This document shows, in pieces, positions 43,985 through 52,562 of a stretch of 64,000 nucleotides of DNA. The position numbers were made by a program, and so were the translations under genes. How positions within the stretch are numbered: the stretch's first letter is position 1; the number at the start of each line of letters is the position of its first letter. The notes under the pieces were generated by a model, which was given only the letters and a program-made list of their open reading frames with translations, was not told where the DNA came from and ran no database searches. The DNA lies in the NCBI GenBank assembly GCA_958295785.1, contig OY282377.1, forward strand, positions 4,528,896-4,592,895, given 5' to 3'. This DNA comes from an uncultured Latescibacterota bacterium. Its GTDB lineage: Bacteria; Latescibacterota; UBA2968.

Positions 43985-44096
43985 AAGTCCCTAACAAAAA
44001 GCGTTGACATGGATTTGTGAGAGACCGACTTTGAGGCGTTCCTGCGGGTGTTCACTCATCTGTTTCAGACGCTTGATTTCTTTATGTTAGGGCTTC
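43985..44096. mobile_element. MITE copy 4 (112 bp)
   Basis: Same unit as the other MITEs with the first base changed (AAGTCCC). As in copy 3, flanks differ: TAA left (43982-43984), TTA right (44097-44099). The lipoprotein gene lies to the left and the next gene's start codon only 6 nt to the right. Confidence 0.9.
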
Positions 44097-44101
44097 TTAG
44101 T

Positions 44102-45139
44102 ATGGATATGATATTTCCAAACGCGGAGTGGGAGACGCGATTGCCCGGCGATCTTGGCTTTGATGCGGACAAACTCGCGCGGGTGCAGGCGTGGTTGCAC
44201 GAGGTGGCAGGCGATCGGCCCTTTCAGGTGGGGATTGCGCGTTATGGCTATCTCGTTGCCGAGTGGCGGCAAGGCGTTGCGGCGGGTTCCGCGCATTCGC
44301 AGGCATCTGCCGCAAAATCGTATTACGCCACGCTTTTGGGCATTGTGGTCGCCGAGGGCAAATTGTCTTCGCCAGATGAACGGGTCGTCAATTACTATCC
44401 GGAAATGATGGATGTGGGCGAGCAGGAAGGCCCAAAGCCAGGACGGTATGCGTTTGAAAAAGACCGCGAGATTACCTTTCGGCACCTCATCTGCAATGTG
44501 TCGGGCTACATGAAACCGGGGGAAAAACCGGGCGGAGTCTTTCACTATCAAACTTACGGCATGAACATTCTCACGCACGCTATCGCCAAACTGTACGGGT
44601 ATTACGACGCGAACGATCCCGAGGGGTCGCCGGGGTGTGGCAAGGTGATCGCAGAAAAGATGCGCGACCCCATCGGCGGGATGTGGACGCATTCGCACAC
44701 CAATTTTGACCTGGGCAACAATGCGCGAATCAACATCTTCGGGTATTACACGCAGGTGCATACCACGCTGCGCGATCAACTGCGCGCAGGGCACTTGTGG
44801 CTCAATTACGGCCATTGGAATGGCGTTCAGGTTGCCCCGGAAAATTACCTCAAAGAAGCCACCCAAACCAATGCCTTCATTTTGAAAAACGAGCCAGAAG
44901 AAAACTGGAAATACGGGCACGGCTTCTGGTGCAACGACCACGGAAAGCAGTGGGCAGACGCGCCCAGAGATTCCTTTGCCGCGTCGGGCGCGGGCGCGAA
45001 ACACATCTGGGTGTGCCCGCGACTGGGGTTGGTCATTGCACAAAACCCGGGGCTGTGGGATCAGTTCAGAGCAGAGAATAACAAGACCGCAAGCCAGAAT
45101 GAAGTCATCGCGCGAATTGTCGATGCGGTGAGAGGATAG
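44102..45139 (+). CDS. Serine beta-lactamase-fold hydrolase
   Basis: A 345-aa class C beta-lactamase/esterase-like protein. ASAAKSYYATLLG supplies the S-x-x-K nucleophile and base; YQTYGMN is the likely Y-x-N region; WCNDHGKQW and GAGAKHIWVCPRLGL come from the third motif and last strands. Such proteins act as esterases, peptidases or amidases as often as lactamases. ATG 44102 lies just after MITE copy 4, which removed the native upstream region. No signal peptide is visible from this start. Confidence 0.7.
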   Translation: MDMIFPNAEWETRLPGDLGFDADKLARVQAWLHEVAGDRPFQVGIARYGYLVAEWRQGVAAGSAHSQASAAKSYYATLLGIVVAEGKLSSPDERVVNYYPEMMDVGEQEGPKPGRYAFEKDREITFRHLICNVSGYMKPGEKPGGVFHYQTYGMNILTHAIAKLYGYYDANDPEGSPGCGKVIAEKMRDPIGGMWTHSHTNFDLGNNARINIFGYYTQVHTTLRDQLRAGHLWLNYGHWNGVQVAPENYLKEATQTNAFILKNEPEENWKYGHGFWCNDHGKQWADAPRDSFAASGAGAKHIWVCPRLGLVIAQNPGLWDQFRAENNKTASQNEVIARIVDAVRG

Positions 45140-45193
45140 AAAGTCGAGAAAGTCACAGCGCAATGAAGCCATGATATCGGGAAGGATGTCAAA

Positions 45194-48100
45194 ATGCCAA
45201 CCCTCAATCTCAAACCCACGCACAAGCCCGTGCGTGCGTACTATGAATCGCTCGATCAATTTGATCGGATCGACGTCACGCATGAAACCGCCGTGCGCTC
45301 GGCGTTTCAATCGCTGCTCGAATCATGCGCTCGGCAGTACAAGTGGACGCTCGTACCGGAGCATTCCATCACGCTATGCCGAAACAAGCGGATTGTCGTC
45401 GATGGCGCGTTGATCGACGCCTTCAACTTGCCGCAAGGCTATTGGGAAGCAAAGGATATTCACGACGACCTCGACGCCGAAGTGCAGCGCAAGTTTGCAA
45501 CGGGCTATCCGCGGGACAACATCCTGTTCCAAACGCCGCGCAGGGCTATTCTGTGGCAGAATGACGCGCTCGTTCTCGACGCCGATTTGACCGATTCAAA
45601 GCAACTCGTCCAGACGCTCGAAACCTTCTTTTCCCATCGTCCGCCAGAGATCGCCAAATGGGAACAGGTGGTCGCACAGTTCAAGGACAAAGTTCCCGAC
45701 ATCGGGCGCGGGTTGGCGGCGTTGATCCAACAGGAGCGGCAGACCAACCGCCGGTTCACCACGGCCTTTGCGGACTTCTACGAGAAATGCCGTCAGTCCA
45801 TCAACCCCAATCTCTCCCAAGTTGCCGTCGAGGAGATGCTCATTCAACACCTCTTGACCGAGCGGATTTTCCGCACCGTCTTCAGCAATCCCGACTTCAC
45901 GCGCCGCAATGTCATCGCCAACGAGATCGAGAAGGTCATCGACGCGCTCACGTCGCAGTCGTTCCGCCGCCGCGATTTTCTCGACAGTCTCAACCATTTC
46001 TATATGGCTATCGAGCAGACCGCGGCGACGATCAATGACTTCTCCCAAAAACAGCACTTCCTCAACACGGTCTATGAGCAGTTCTTTCAGGGCTTTTCCG
46101 TCAATGTCGCCGATACGCACGGCATTGTCTATACGCCGCAACCCATCGTCGATTTCATGGCGAAAAGCGTTGAGCAAATTTTGCAGACCGAGTTTGCGGG
46201 CAGGCACGGGGACGCTGCCCCTACGTTATCGGACCTGGGCGTCCACATCATCGACCCGTTTGTCGGCACTGGCAATTTCATCGTCCGCATGATGCGCGAG
46301 ATTCGCAAAACCGCGCTGGAGGACAAGTACTCGTCCGAACTCCACTGCAACGAGGTGATGCTGTTGCCGTACTACATCGCGTCTATGAACATTGAGCACG
46401 AGTTCTACGAGGCGACGGGCTACTATCAACCCTTTGAAGGGCTGTGCTTGGTCGATACCTTTGAACTGGCCGAGGATCGCCAACTGGCCCTGTTCACGGC
46501 GGAAAACGCGGAGCGCGTTGAGCGACAAAAGAAAACGGAAATGTTTGTGGTTGTCGGCAATCCGCCCTACAACGCGGGGCAGGTCAACGAGAACGACAAT
46601 AACAAAAATCGGAAATACGAGACGATAGATAGGCGGGTTGCGGAGACGTATGCCAAAGACTCGAAGGCGACGCTTAAAAGATACTTACAAGACCCGTATG
46701 TGAAAGCGATTCGGTGGGCATCGGATCGGCTTGGCAATGAAGGCGTTGTCGCGCTGGTAACGAACAACGGATTTCTCGATGGCTTGGCATTTGATGGCAT
46801 GCGAAAACACCTCGCAGAAGATTTCGACTCGATTTACATTCTCGATTTGAGTGGAAATGTCCGCAAGAACCCAAAGCTCTCAGGCACGACGCACAACGTC
46901 TTTGGAATCCAAGTCGGTGTGAGCATCAATTTTTTTATCAAAAAGAACGACAGCGCAAATTCCCCCGCCAAAATTTTCTACGCTCGCGTTGACGAGTTCT
47001 GGCGCAAAGAAGAAAAGTATCGCTATCTCGATTCAAAGGAGCATTACCGCAACATCGAATGGAAGCCAATAACACCTGATAAGCGATATACATGGCTCAC
47101 CGAAGGACTCGACGCCGCGTTTGATACTTTCATACCGATAGGGAGCAAAGAAGCAAAGGCAGGAAAAGACGAGGCGATAGATGTGATATTTAAGACTTAT
47201 AGTCTGGGCGTAGCGACTAACCGTGATACGTGGGCTTACAACTTCAACCGAAACGCACTTGCCGAGAACATGAAACGGATGATTGAAACCTACAATGAGC
47301 AAGTGTTCAAGTGGAAACGACGGGCGAATCGAGATACAAACGTTGATGATTTTGTAATTTCCGATAACAAGAAAATCAAGTGGACCGACAGGCTGAAATG
47401 GGAATTGAAAAGTGGGAAAACCGTTAATTTTTCGCAGGCAAAAATGAGGGCCTCTCTCTATCGCCCGTTTGCGAAATCGAACCTCTATTTTGACAGGCTG
47501 ATGAATCAGAGAGTTTATGTGTTTCCATCCATATTCCCCACGCCTGAGACAGAAATGGAGAATAGGGTGATTATTGTTCCAAGTGCCGGAGGCCGTGCTA
47601 ATTATTGGTGTTTTTGCACCGACATAATTCCCAACCTGACGCTGACCTCCCTTGACGGTGCTCAGTGTTTCCCCTTCTATACCTACAACGAAGACGGCAG
47701 CAACCGCCGCGAGAACATCACCGACTGGGCGTTGGAACAATTCCGCTCGCATTACGGCGACAACGCGATTGGTAAGTGGGACATTTTCCATTATATCTAC
47801 GCCCTGCTCCACCATCCGCAATACCGCACGCGATACCGCGCCAACCTCAAGCGCGACCTGCCGCACATTCCATTTGTGGGACAACCACAGGGGGTTGTCC
47901 CTACGGCCGCGGATGGCCCCGTGCCATCAAATGCTGAATCGGGTAGCGCAGGCTTCTGGGCGTTTGCAAACGCGGGGGCGCGATTGGCGGAAATCCACGT
48001 CGGCTATGAGGCCCAACCCGAATACCGCCTCAAGGACATCGAAAACCCAGACGCGCCGCTCAACTGGCGCGTGGAGAAGATGCGCTTGTCCAAATACAAA

Positions 48101-48403
48101 ACGCAGATTGAGTACAACGACTTCTTGACACTCGACGGGATTCCACCAAAGGCGTTTGACTACCAACTCGGCAATCGGTCGGCCCTCGAATGGATCATCG
48201 ACCAATACCGCGTCAAGACGGACAACCGCAGCGGCATCATCAACGACCCGAACCGCGAGGGCGATCCGAAGTACATCTACAAACTGATCGGCAAGGTGAT
48301 TGCAGTGAGCTTGGAGACGGTGGCGATTGTGGAGGGGTTGCCGGAGTTGGAGGGTGTTGGAAATAAAAATAATCAGAGCGAGGCAAAACGAACCGAAAAA
48401 TAA
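45194..48403 (+). CDS. Large single-chain restriction-modification enzyme (type ISP/IIG-like)
   Basis: A 1069-aa protein. N-terminal nuclease domain with VDGALIDAF and GYWEAKD (a D...E-x-K set, residues 75-100); helical linker; N6-methylase domain with GIVYTPQPIVDFM, IIDPFVGTGNF (motif I) and VVVGNPPYNAG (motif IV); and a long C-terminal target-recognition region. No SF2 helicase motor is seen, so it is nearer type IIG than full type ISP. Two short palindromic repeats lie inside the gene in frame (see 46198 and 47878). It starts the operon with TIR and C5-methylase genes. Confidence 0.85.
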   Translation: MPTLNLKPTHKPVRAYYESLDQFDRIDVTHETAVRSAFQSLLESCARQYKWTLVPEHSITLCRNKRIVVDGALIDAFNLPQGYWEAKDIHDDLDAEVQRKFATGYPRDNILFQTPRRAILWQNDALVLDADLTDSKQLVQTLETFFSHRPPEIAKWEQVVAQFKDKVPDIGRGLAALIQQERQTNRRFTTAFADFYEKCRQSINPNLSQVAVEEMLIQHLLTERIFRTVFSNPDFTRRNVIANEIEKVIDALTSQSFRRRDFLDSLNHFYMAIEQTAATINDFSQKQHFLNTVYEQFFQGFSVNVADTHGIVYTPQPIVDFMAKSVEQILQTEFAGRHGDAAPTLSDLGVHIIDPFVGTGNFIVRMMREIRKTALEDKYSSELHCNEVMLLPYYIASMNIEHEFYEATGYYQPFEGLCLVDTFELAEDRQLALFTAENAERVERQKKTEMFVVVGNPPYNAGQVNENDNNKNRKYETIDRRVAETYAKDSKATLKRYLQDPYVKAIRWASDRLGNEGVVALVTNNGFLDGLAFDGMRKHLAEDFDSIYILDLSGNVRKNPKLSGTTHNVFGIQVGVSINFFIKKNDSANSPAKIFYARVDEFWRKEEKYRYLDSKEHYRNIEWKPITPDKRYTWLTEGLDAAFDTFIPIGSKEAKAGKDEAIDVIFKTYSLGVATNRDTWAYNFNRNALAENMKRMIETYNEQVFKWKRRANRDTNVDDFVISDNKKIKWTDRLKWELKSGKTVNFSQAKMRASLYRPFAKSNLYFDRLMNQRVYVFPSIFPTPETEMENRVIIVPSAGGRANYWCFCTDIIPNLTLTSLDGAQCFPFYTYNEDGSNRRENITDWALEQFRSHYGDNAIGKWDIFHYIYALLHHPQYRTRYRANLKRDLPHIPFVGQPQGVVPTAADGPVPSNAESGSAGFWAFANAGARLAEIHVGYEAQPEYRLKDIENPDAPLNWRVEKMRLSKYKTQIEYNDFLTLDGIPPKAFDYQLGNRSALEWIIDQYRVKTDNRSGIINDPNREGDPKYIYKLIGKVIAVSLETVAIVEGLPELEGVGNKNNQSEAKRTEK
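46198..46225. repeat. Palindromic GTAGGGGC-type repeat inside the R-M coding sequence
   Basis: GGGCAGGCACGGGGACGCTG then CCCCTACG, the same family as 15985, 31088, 59921 and 62258. In frame it encodes AGRHGDAAPT between QTEF and LSDLG, just before methylase motif I. Confidence 0.8.
47878..47905. repeat. Second palindromic repeat inside the R-M coding sequence
   Basis: GGGACAACCACAGGGGGTTG then TCCCTACG. It is a perfect GGGACAACC/GGTTGTCCC palindrome of the related GTAGGGACAACC type. In frame it encodes VGQPQGVVPT in the C-terminal recognition region. Confidence 0.8.
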
Positions 48404-48415
48404 AGGAGGAACACA

Positions 48416-48991
48416 ATGAAAACGAATAGGATAGGTTATATCTACAGAGGCTATACTTATACTCCTCGCGATATCCTAATAGAAGGATATCGCATCGAGG
48501 GCAGTGTTGATGATTTGTGCCACGAACTTTATATAGAAAACCCGGATGTCTTTGTGTCTCATAAAAGCGAGGACGAGATTATTGCTAAGAAGGTAGCGAC
48601 CGAGATTGCACAATGTGGATTGACGGCATATTTGGATATTTGGGATCCTAATGTTGATAGTGACAGACCGGAATTGGTTGATTACATACATTCCGTCATT
48701 GAATGCTGTAAGAGTTTAATCGCCGTAGTCTCGCACAATACGGCTCATTCTTGGTGGGTTCCTTTGGAAATCGGTATTGCTATAACAAAGGATTTGCCCT
48801 TAGGCACGTTCTTGGTATTAGAATATCACTACACAAAAAGGGATTTCCCGTCTTACCTGTGGAAATGGCCTGTTTTGAAAGACATGAACGACTTAGAAAA
48901 TTGGTGCATAGAACGTCAAACAAAAGCTACGCCGCAACTATTCTATGAATCTCTTGAGCAGAAACACCCTTCTATGTTTCGCCAATATTAG
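48416..48991 (+). CDS. TIR-domain protein
   Basis: A 191-aa protein. The TIR domain starts at about residue 43 with DVFVSHKSED, followed by ATEIAQCGLTAYLD and SLIAVVSHNTAHSWWVPLEIG, which holds the candidate catalytic Glu. Bacterial TIR proteins commonly cleave NAD in antiviral responses. It is AT-rich and begins 12 nt after the R-M stop, in an operon-like position. A 51-bp piece of the R-M gene's 3' end is repeated just after it, so it was probably inserted as a cassette. Confidence 0.82.
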   Translation: MKTNRIGYIYRGYTYTPRDILIEGYRIEGSVDDLCHELYIENPDVFVSHKSEDEIIAKKVATEIAQCGLTAYLDIWDPNVDSDRPELVDYIHSVIECCKSLIAVVSHNTAHSWWVPLEIGIAITKDLPLGTFLVLEYHYTKRDFPSYLWKWPVLKDMNDLENWCIERQTKATPQLFYESLEQKHPSMFRQY

Positions 48992-49001
48992 GAAACAAGC
49001 A

Positions 49002-49105
49002 GTACATCCTCAAACTGATCAGAAAGGTGATTGCAGTGAGCTTGGAGACGGTGGCGATTGTGGAGGGGTTGCCGAGGTTAGATATCCGCGAGGTATGCCA
49101 TGATT
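49002..49105 (+). pseudogene. Duplicated 3' end of the R-M gene
   Basis: 49024-49074 repeats 48293-48343 exactly (51 bp), with weaker similarity upstream. In frame it reads YILKLIRKVIAVSLETVAIV and EGLPRLDIREVCHD to a stop, like the R-M C-terminus. The stop overlaps the C5-methylase start codon, which was probably the original gene junction. Confidence 0.8.
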
Positions 49106-49864
49106 AAAGCCATTGATTTCTTTTGCGGGGCGGGTGGTTTAACGAGGGGGTTGTTGAATGCGGGTATCTCGGTGCTGGCAGGCGTGGACAATGATGAACG
49201 CTTGCAACAGACCTACACGCACAATAACGCGCCCAGTCGTTTCATTGCCAGCGACATCAATGATATTGAAATTGCAATGCTTCGTGAAGAACTCGGCATC
49301 CTACGACAAGACCTCACCCTTTATGCGGCGTGTACGCCATGTCAACCCTTCTCTACCCTCAACAGACAAAAAGGCAAAGACAAACGAAAAATACTCCTAT
49401 TGGACTTTGCAAAAATCGTCGAAAAATGCCCACCTGATTTTATTCTCGTAGAAAATGTCCCCGGCCTGAACAACGCTTACGGAAGAGAAATCTACAAAGA
49501 ATTTCTGTCGGTTTTAAGGCGATGTGGATTCTCAGAAGCGGCGGGTTTGCTCGACGCCAAATCTTTCGGCGTTCCGCAAACGCGAAAGCGATTCATTCTC
49601 TTGGCATCGAGACACGGGACAATCTCTCTGCCTATCCCACAGACTTATGCAAACCAAATGTCAACCGTGCGGGCGTGCATTGAAAAATACCCTGCGATAG
49701 CCGATGGCGAAGCACCGAAAGCGCATCCAAATCACGTTGCGCGGAAACTGCAACCGCACCACAAACGCATTGTCGCAGCCATACCGAAAAACGGCGGCAG
49801 TCGGCGGGATGTAGCGGACACCTCTATTCTGTTACCGTGTCTAAGTATATGCCTGTACTTTTAG
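49100..49864 (+). CDS. DNA cytosine-C5 methyltransferase, C-terminally truncated
   Basis: A 254-aa protein. AdoMet motif I DFFCGAGGLTRG, catalytic motif IV TPCQPFS with the nucleophilic Cys, motif VI VENVPGL and motif VIII QTRKRFILLA are present. The sequence departs from the family after GGSRRDVADTS, so motifs IX and X (which complete the AdoMet pocket) are missing; intact enzymes are about 320 aa or longer. The following 49837-50025 frame is unrelated. Probably inactive unless the C-terminus is supplied elsewhere. Confidence 0.8.
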   Translation: MIKAIDFFCGAGGLTRGLLNAGISVLAGVDNDERLQQTYTHNNAPSRFIASDINDIEIAMLREELGILRQDLTLYAACTPCQPFSTLNRQKGKDKRKILLLDFAKIVEKCPPDFILVENVPGLNNAYGREIYKEFLSVLRRCGFSEAAGLLDAKSFGVPQTRKRFILLASRHGTISLPIPQTYANQMSTVRACIEKYPAIADGEAPKAHPNHVARKLQPHHKRIVAAIPKNGGSRRDVADTSILLPCLSICLYF

Positions 49865-50058
49865 AAACGTTTTTAGCTTTTGAAGCAGATTTTCCTGAAG
49901 CTGGATCGTTACAGGCATTTGGAAGAAAATGGATTGGAGAAAGACTCGAGAATGGCTTAACCGAATTATTACTATTGCGGGTGATTCTGATAGTTTTTAC
50001 AAAGACCTTGCTCAACGGCGATTGATGAAGTTAGAGTACTAACGTAAATAGATGTTTG

Positions 50059-50090
50059 GAAGTACGACTCGTCTACTGGGGTATTGAAAC
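50059..50090. repeat. Solitary CRISPR-repeat-like element C
   Basis: GAAGTACGACTCGTCTACTG then GGGTATTGAAAC, 32 bp, a close match to element A at 37234. It follows the truncated C5 methylase and closes the accessory island before dxs. Confidence 0.65.
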
Positions 50091-50129
50091 CGCAAGAGTC
50101 GCGATGACCGATAAGTTTGTAAGGAGCAG

Positions 50130-50324
50130 ATGTATGGCGAGGCACCGCGCAGCGAAAAGTCAGCCCACATTCATCTGTTCGGCATCAAGTACGCCAAAGA
50201 CTGGGTTGCCCTGAACATCGAGGAAGTTGTAAAGAGGGCCGCAGACATGTCCGATTCCTACCACGTAGAGGTCCAAAAGGGGATAAAGTTGGCGAAGTAT
50301 GTTTTCCTCAAGAAAGAGATTTAG
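50130..50324 (+). CDS. Small HTH-like protein
   Basis: 64 aa: IHLFGIKYAKDW, EEVVKRAADMSDSYHVEVQKGIKLAKYVFLK. The pattern recalls small helix-turn-helix-like proteins often found near restriction genes. AAGGAG at 50121 lies only 3 nt from the start at 50130. Function unknown; a regulator is possible. Confidence 0.5.
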   Translation: MYGEAPRSEKSAHIHLFGIKYAKDWVALNIEEVVKRAADMSDSYHVEVQKGIKLAKYVFLKKEI

Positions 50325-50462
50325 ACGCCGGCACCCCTTGTAACGGGTGCGGCGAGTAGCGACTTGTTCGACGAGCACTGAGAATTTAGAAGGACTATCC
50401 GCCTGTACATGACGAGGATGACCAGCGACAAATCCAAAACCATAGTGATTGGTTTGAGTAGC

Positions 50463-50494
50463 AAAAGGCCAGACAGTGCGTCTGGCCTTTTTTC
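50463..50494 (+). terminator. Rho-independent terminator
   Basis: AGGCCAGAC/GTCTGGCCT stem around AGTGC followed by seven T. It isolates dxs from the island. Between 50325 and 50462 there is also a GCCGGCACCC/GGGTGCGGC hairpin and no gene. Confidence 0.85.
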
Positions 50495-50522
50495 CTATGC
50501 GCGGCGGTTGCGTGGTTTTAAT

Positions 50523-50551
50523 TTGACAAAGGCTTGGGGATTCCGTAGGAT
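50523..50551 (+). promoter_or_regulatory. dxs promoter
   Basis: Perfect TTGACA (50523-50528), 17-nt spacer, TAGGAT (50546-50551). It lies 68 nt before the dxs start codon and after the terminator. Confidence 0.7.
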
Positions 50552-50618
50552 TTGACCATAGACGCACAGACATAACCGCCCTCGCTTTGCACCCTGCACT
50601 TTATCACCTGGAGAGATC

Positions 50619-52544
50619 ATGTCCCTTCTCGAAACGATCAACTCGCCCGACGACTTGAAGCCCTTGTCGATGGAAGAATTGCAACAGGTCTGCACGGAAC
50701 TGCGGCAATATATCATCGACGTGGTGACTGAGATTGGCGGGCATTTTGGGTCCAGCTTGGGGGCCGCGGAATTGACGGTGGCCTTGCACCATCTGTACAA
50801 TACGCCGCAGGACAAAATTGTGTGGGATGTGGGGCATCAAGCGTATGGGCACAAGGTGCTGACCGGGCGGCGCGACGCGCTCAAGACCATTCGGCAACCG
50901 GCCGGGATCAGTGGGTTTCCCCTGCGTACCGAGAGCCGGTACGACACCTTTGCCGTGGGGCATGCGGGGACGTCGATTTCCGCAGCGTTGGGATTTGCGA
51001 CCAAGCGCGATTTGATGGGGGAAAACCACAAGGTGGTCGCCGTGATTGGCGACGGCGCCCTGACCAGTGGCATCGCGCTGGAGGGGTTGAACAATGCCGG
51101 CGCTGCCCATCGCGATCTGCTGGTGATTCTCAACGACAACCGCATGTCCATTTCGCCCAATGTGGGGGCGATTTCGCACTACTTGACGCGCATTATTACG
51201 GACCCGATTTACAACCGCGTGAAAGACAGGATCACGGGCGATCCCCTGTATCAAAAAATTAAAGAAGAAGCGTGGAATTTGGCGGGGCGCATTCCGGTTG
51301 TGGGCGAAAATTTGCGCCGCGCGCTCGGTGGGTTTGAAGAGGGGCTAAAGGGCATGCTGGTGCCGGGCATTCTGTTTGAAGAACTGGGGTTTCGGTATCT
51401 CGGGCCTTTGGATGGCAATAATTTGCAAGCGATGGTGCAGACCCTAAAAAACGTGCGGGATTTGAAAGGCCCGGTGTTGTTGCACGTACATACGATCAAG
51501 GGCAAAGGGGCGATTCACGAAGGCGAGGAAGACCCGTATAGCGCGGATTCGACAAAGTACCACGCGATCAGCCCGCCATCGTCCCCAACGCCGCTGCCCA
51601 AGTATCAATCGGTTTTTGGCGAGGCACTGATCGAACTGGCCGATAGCGACAGCCGGGTTGTGGCGGTGACAGCCGCGATGTCCGAGGGCACGAGTTTGGA
51701 TATTTTTGCCGAAGCCCATCCCGACCGGTTTTTTGACGTGGGCATTGCCGAACAGCACGCCGTGACGTTTTCGACCGGGATGGCGCTCGAGGGCATGCGC
51801 CCGGTGGCCGCGATTTATTCCACGTTTTTGCAACGGGCTTACGATCAACTCATTCACGATGTGGCCTTGCAGTCGGCGCCGGTGATTTTCTGCATGGATC
51901 GCGCTGGGTTGGTCGGCGCCGATGGCCCAACGCATCACGGCGATTTCGATCTGTCGTATTTGACCTGCGTGCCCAACATGATTGTCACCGCGCCAAAGGA
52001 CGGCGATGAGTTGCGCGATTTGTTATATACGGCGGTGCAACAAGTCGATAATCCCTTTGCCATTCGGTATCCGCGCGGCAATGTGCATACCCCGCTTTCG
52101 GGCCGCGAGCCCGAAGTGTTGAAGATCGGTTCGTGGGAGGCATTGGCCGAGGGCGAGGATGTGGTTTTCCTCGCGGTGGGCACAATGGTGGATCACGCAT
52201 GTCAGGCGCGTGAAAAACTCTTGGATGTCGGCATTTCTGCCGCTGTGATCAACTGCCGATTTGTAAAACCGATGGATTTGGCAATGCTCGATGATTTATC
52301 CGACCGCTATCGGGTGCTGATGACGATTGAAGAGAATACCGTTGAAGGTGGATTTGGCGCGGCTGTTGCGCGTTATCTGAGCGACCGGATGCGCGATGGG
52401 CAGCGCGTCTATACGCTGGGCATTCCCGACCGATTTTTTCAACACGGCTCACAGGGCGACCTGCGCGACGAAGCCGGCCTCTCGCCCGATGCCATTGCGG
52501 CGACTGCCCGGCGCGTTGCAACGCGAGAACCCGTTGAATATTAA
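50619..52544 (+). CDS. dxs: 1-deoxy-D-xylulose-5-phosphate synthase
   Basis: A 641-aa thiamine-diphosphate enzyme condensing pyruvate and glyceraldehyde 3-phosphate at the start of the MEP isoprenoid pathway. VIGDGALTSGIALEGLNNAG is the ThDP/Mg motif; the transketolase pyrimidine domain carries DVGIAEQHAVT (catalytic Glu) and DRAGLVGADGPTHHG; the C-domain ends normally. The size is standard. GGAGAG precedes ATG 50619. The following gene starts 18 nt after the stop. Confidence 0.95.
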   Translation: MSLLETINSPDDLKPLSMEELQQVCTELRQYIIDVVTEIGGHFGSSLGAAELTVALHHLYNTPQDKIVWDVGHQAYGHKVLTGRRDALKTIRQPAGISGFPLRTESRYDTFAVGHAGTSISAALGFATKRDLMGENHKVVAVIGDGALTSGIALEGLNNAGAAHRDLLVILNDNRMSISPNVGAISHYLTRIITDPIYNRVKDRITGDPLYQKIKEEAWNLAGRIPVVGENLRRALGGFEEGLKGMLVPGILFEELGFRYLGPLDGNNLQAMVQTLKNVRDLKGPVLLHVHTIKGKGAIHEGEEDPYSADSTKYHAISPPSSPTPLPKYQSVFGEALIELADSDSRVVAVTAAMSEGTSLDIFAEAHPDRFFDVGIAEQHAVTFSTGMALEGMRPVAAIYSTFLQRAYDQLIHDVALQSAPVIFCMDRAGLVGADGPTHHGDFDLSYLTCVPNMIVTAPKDGDELRDLLYTAVQQVDNPFAIRYPRGNVHTPLSGREPEVLKIGSWEALAEGEDVVFLAVGTMVDHACQAREKLLDVGISAAVINCRFVKPMDLAMLDDLSDRYRVLMTIEENTVEGGFGAAVARYLSDRMRDGQRVYTLGIPDRFFQHGSQGDLRDEAGLSPDAIAATARRVATREPVEY

Positions 52545-52562
52545 CCAAAAGGAGGAGAAACG

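Noticed and set aside
44087-45310. A 407-codon frame opposite the beta-lactamase-fold gene
   Set aside because: Antisense shadow; begins in the neighbouring gene and matches nothing.
49837-50025. A 62-codon frame after the C5 methylase
   Set aside because: It starts within the methylase frame, has no ribosome site and no recognisable motif.
37234-50090. CRISPR array
   Set aside because: The three repeat-like units are thousands of bases apart, with no spacers of regular length and no cas genes.
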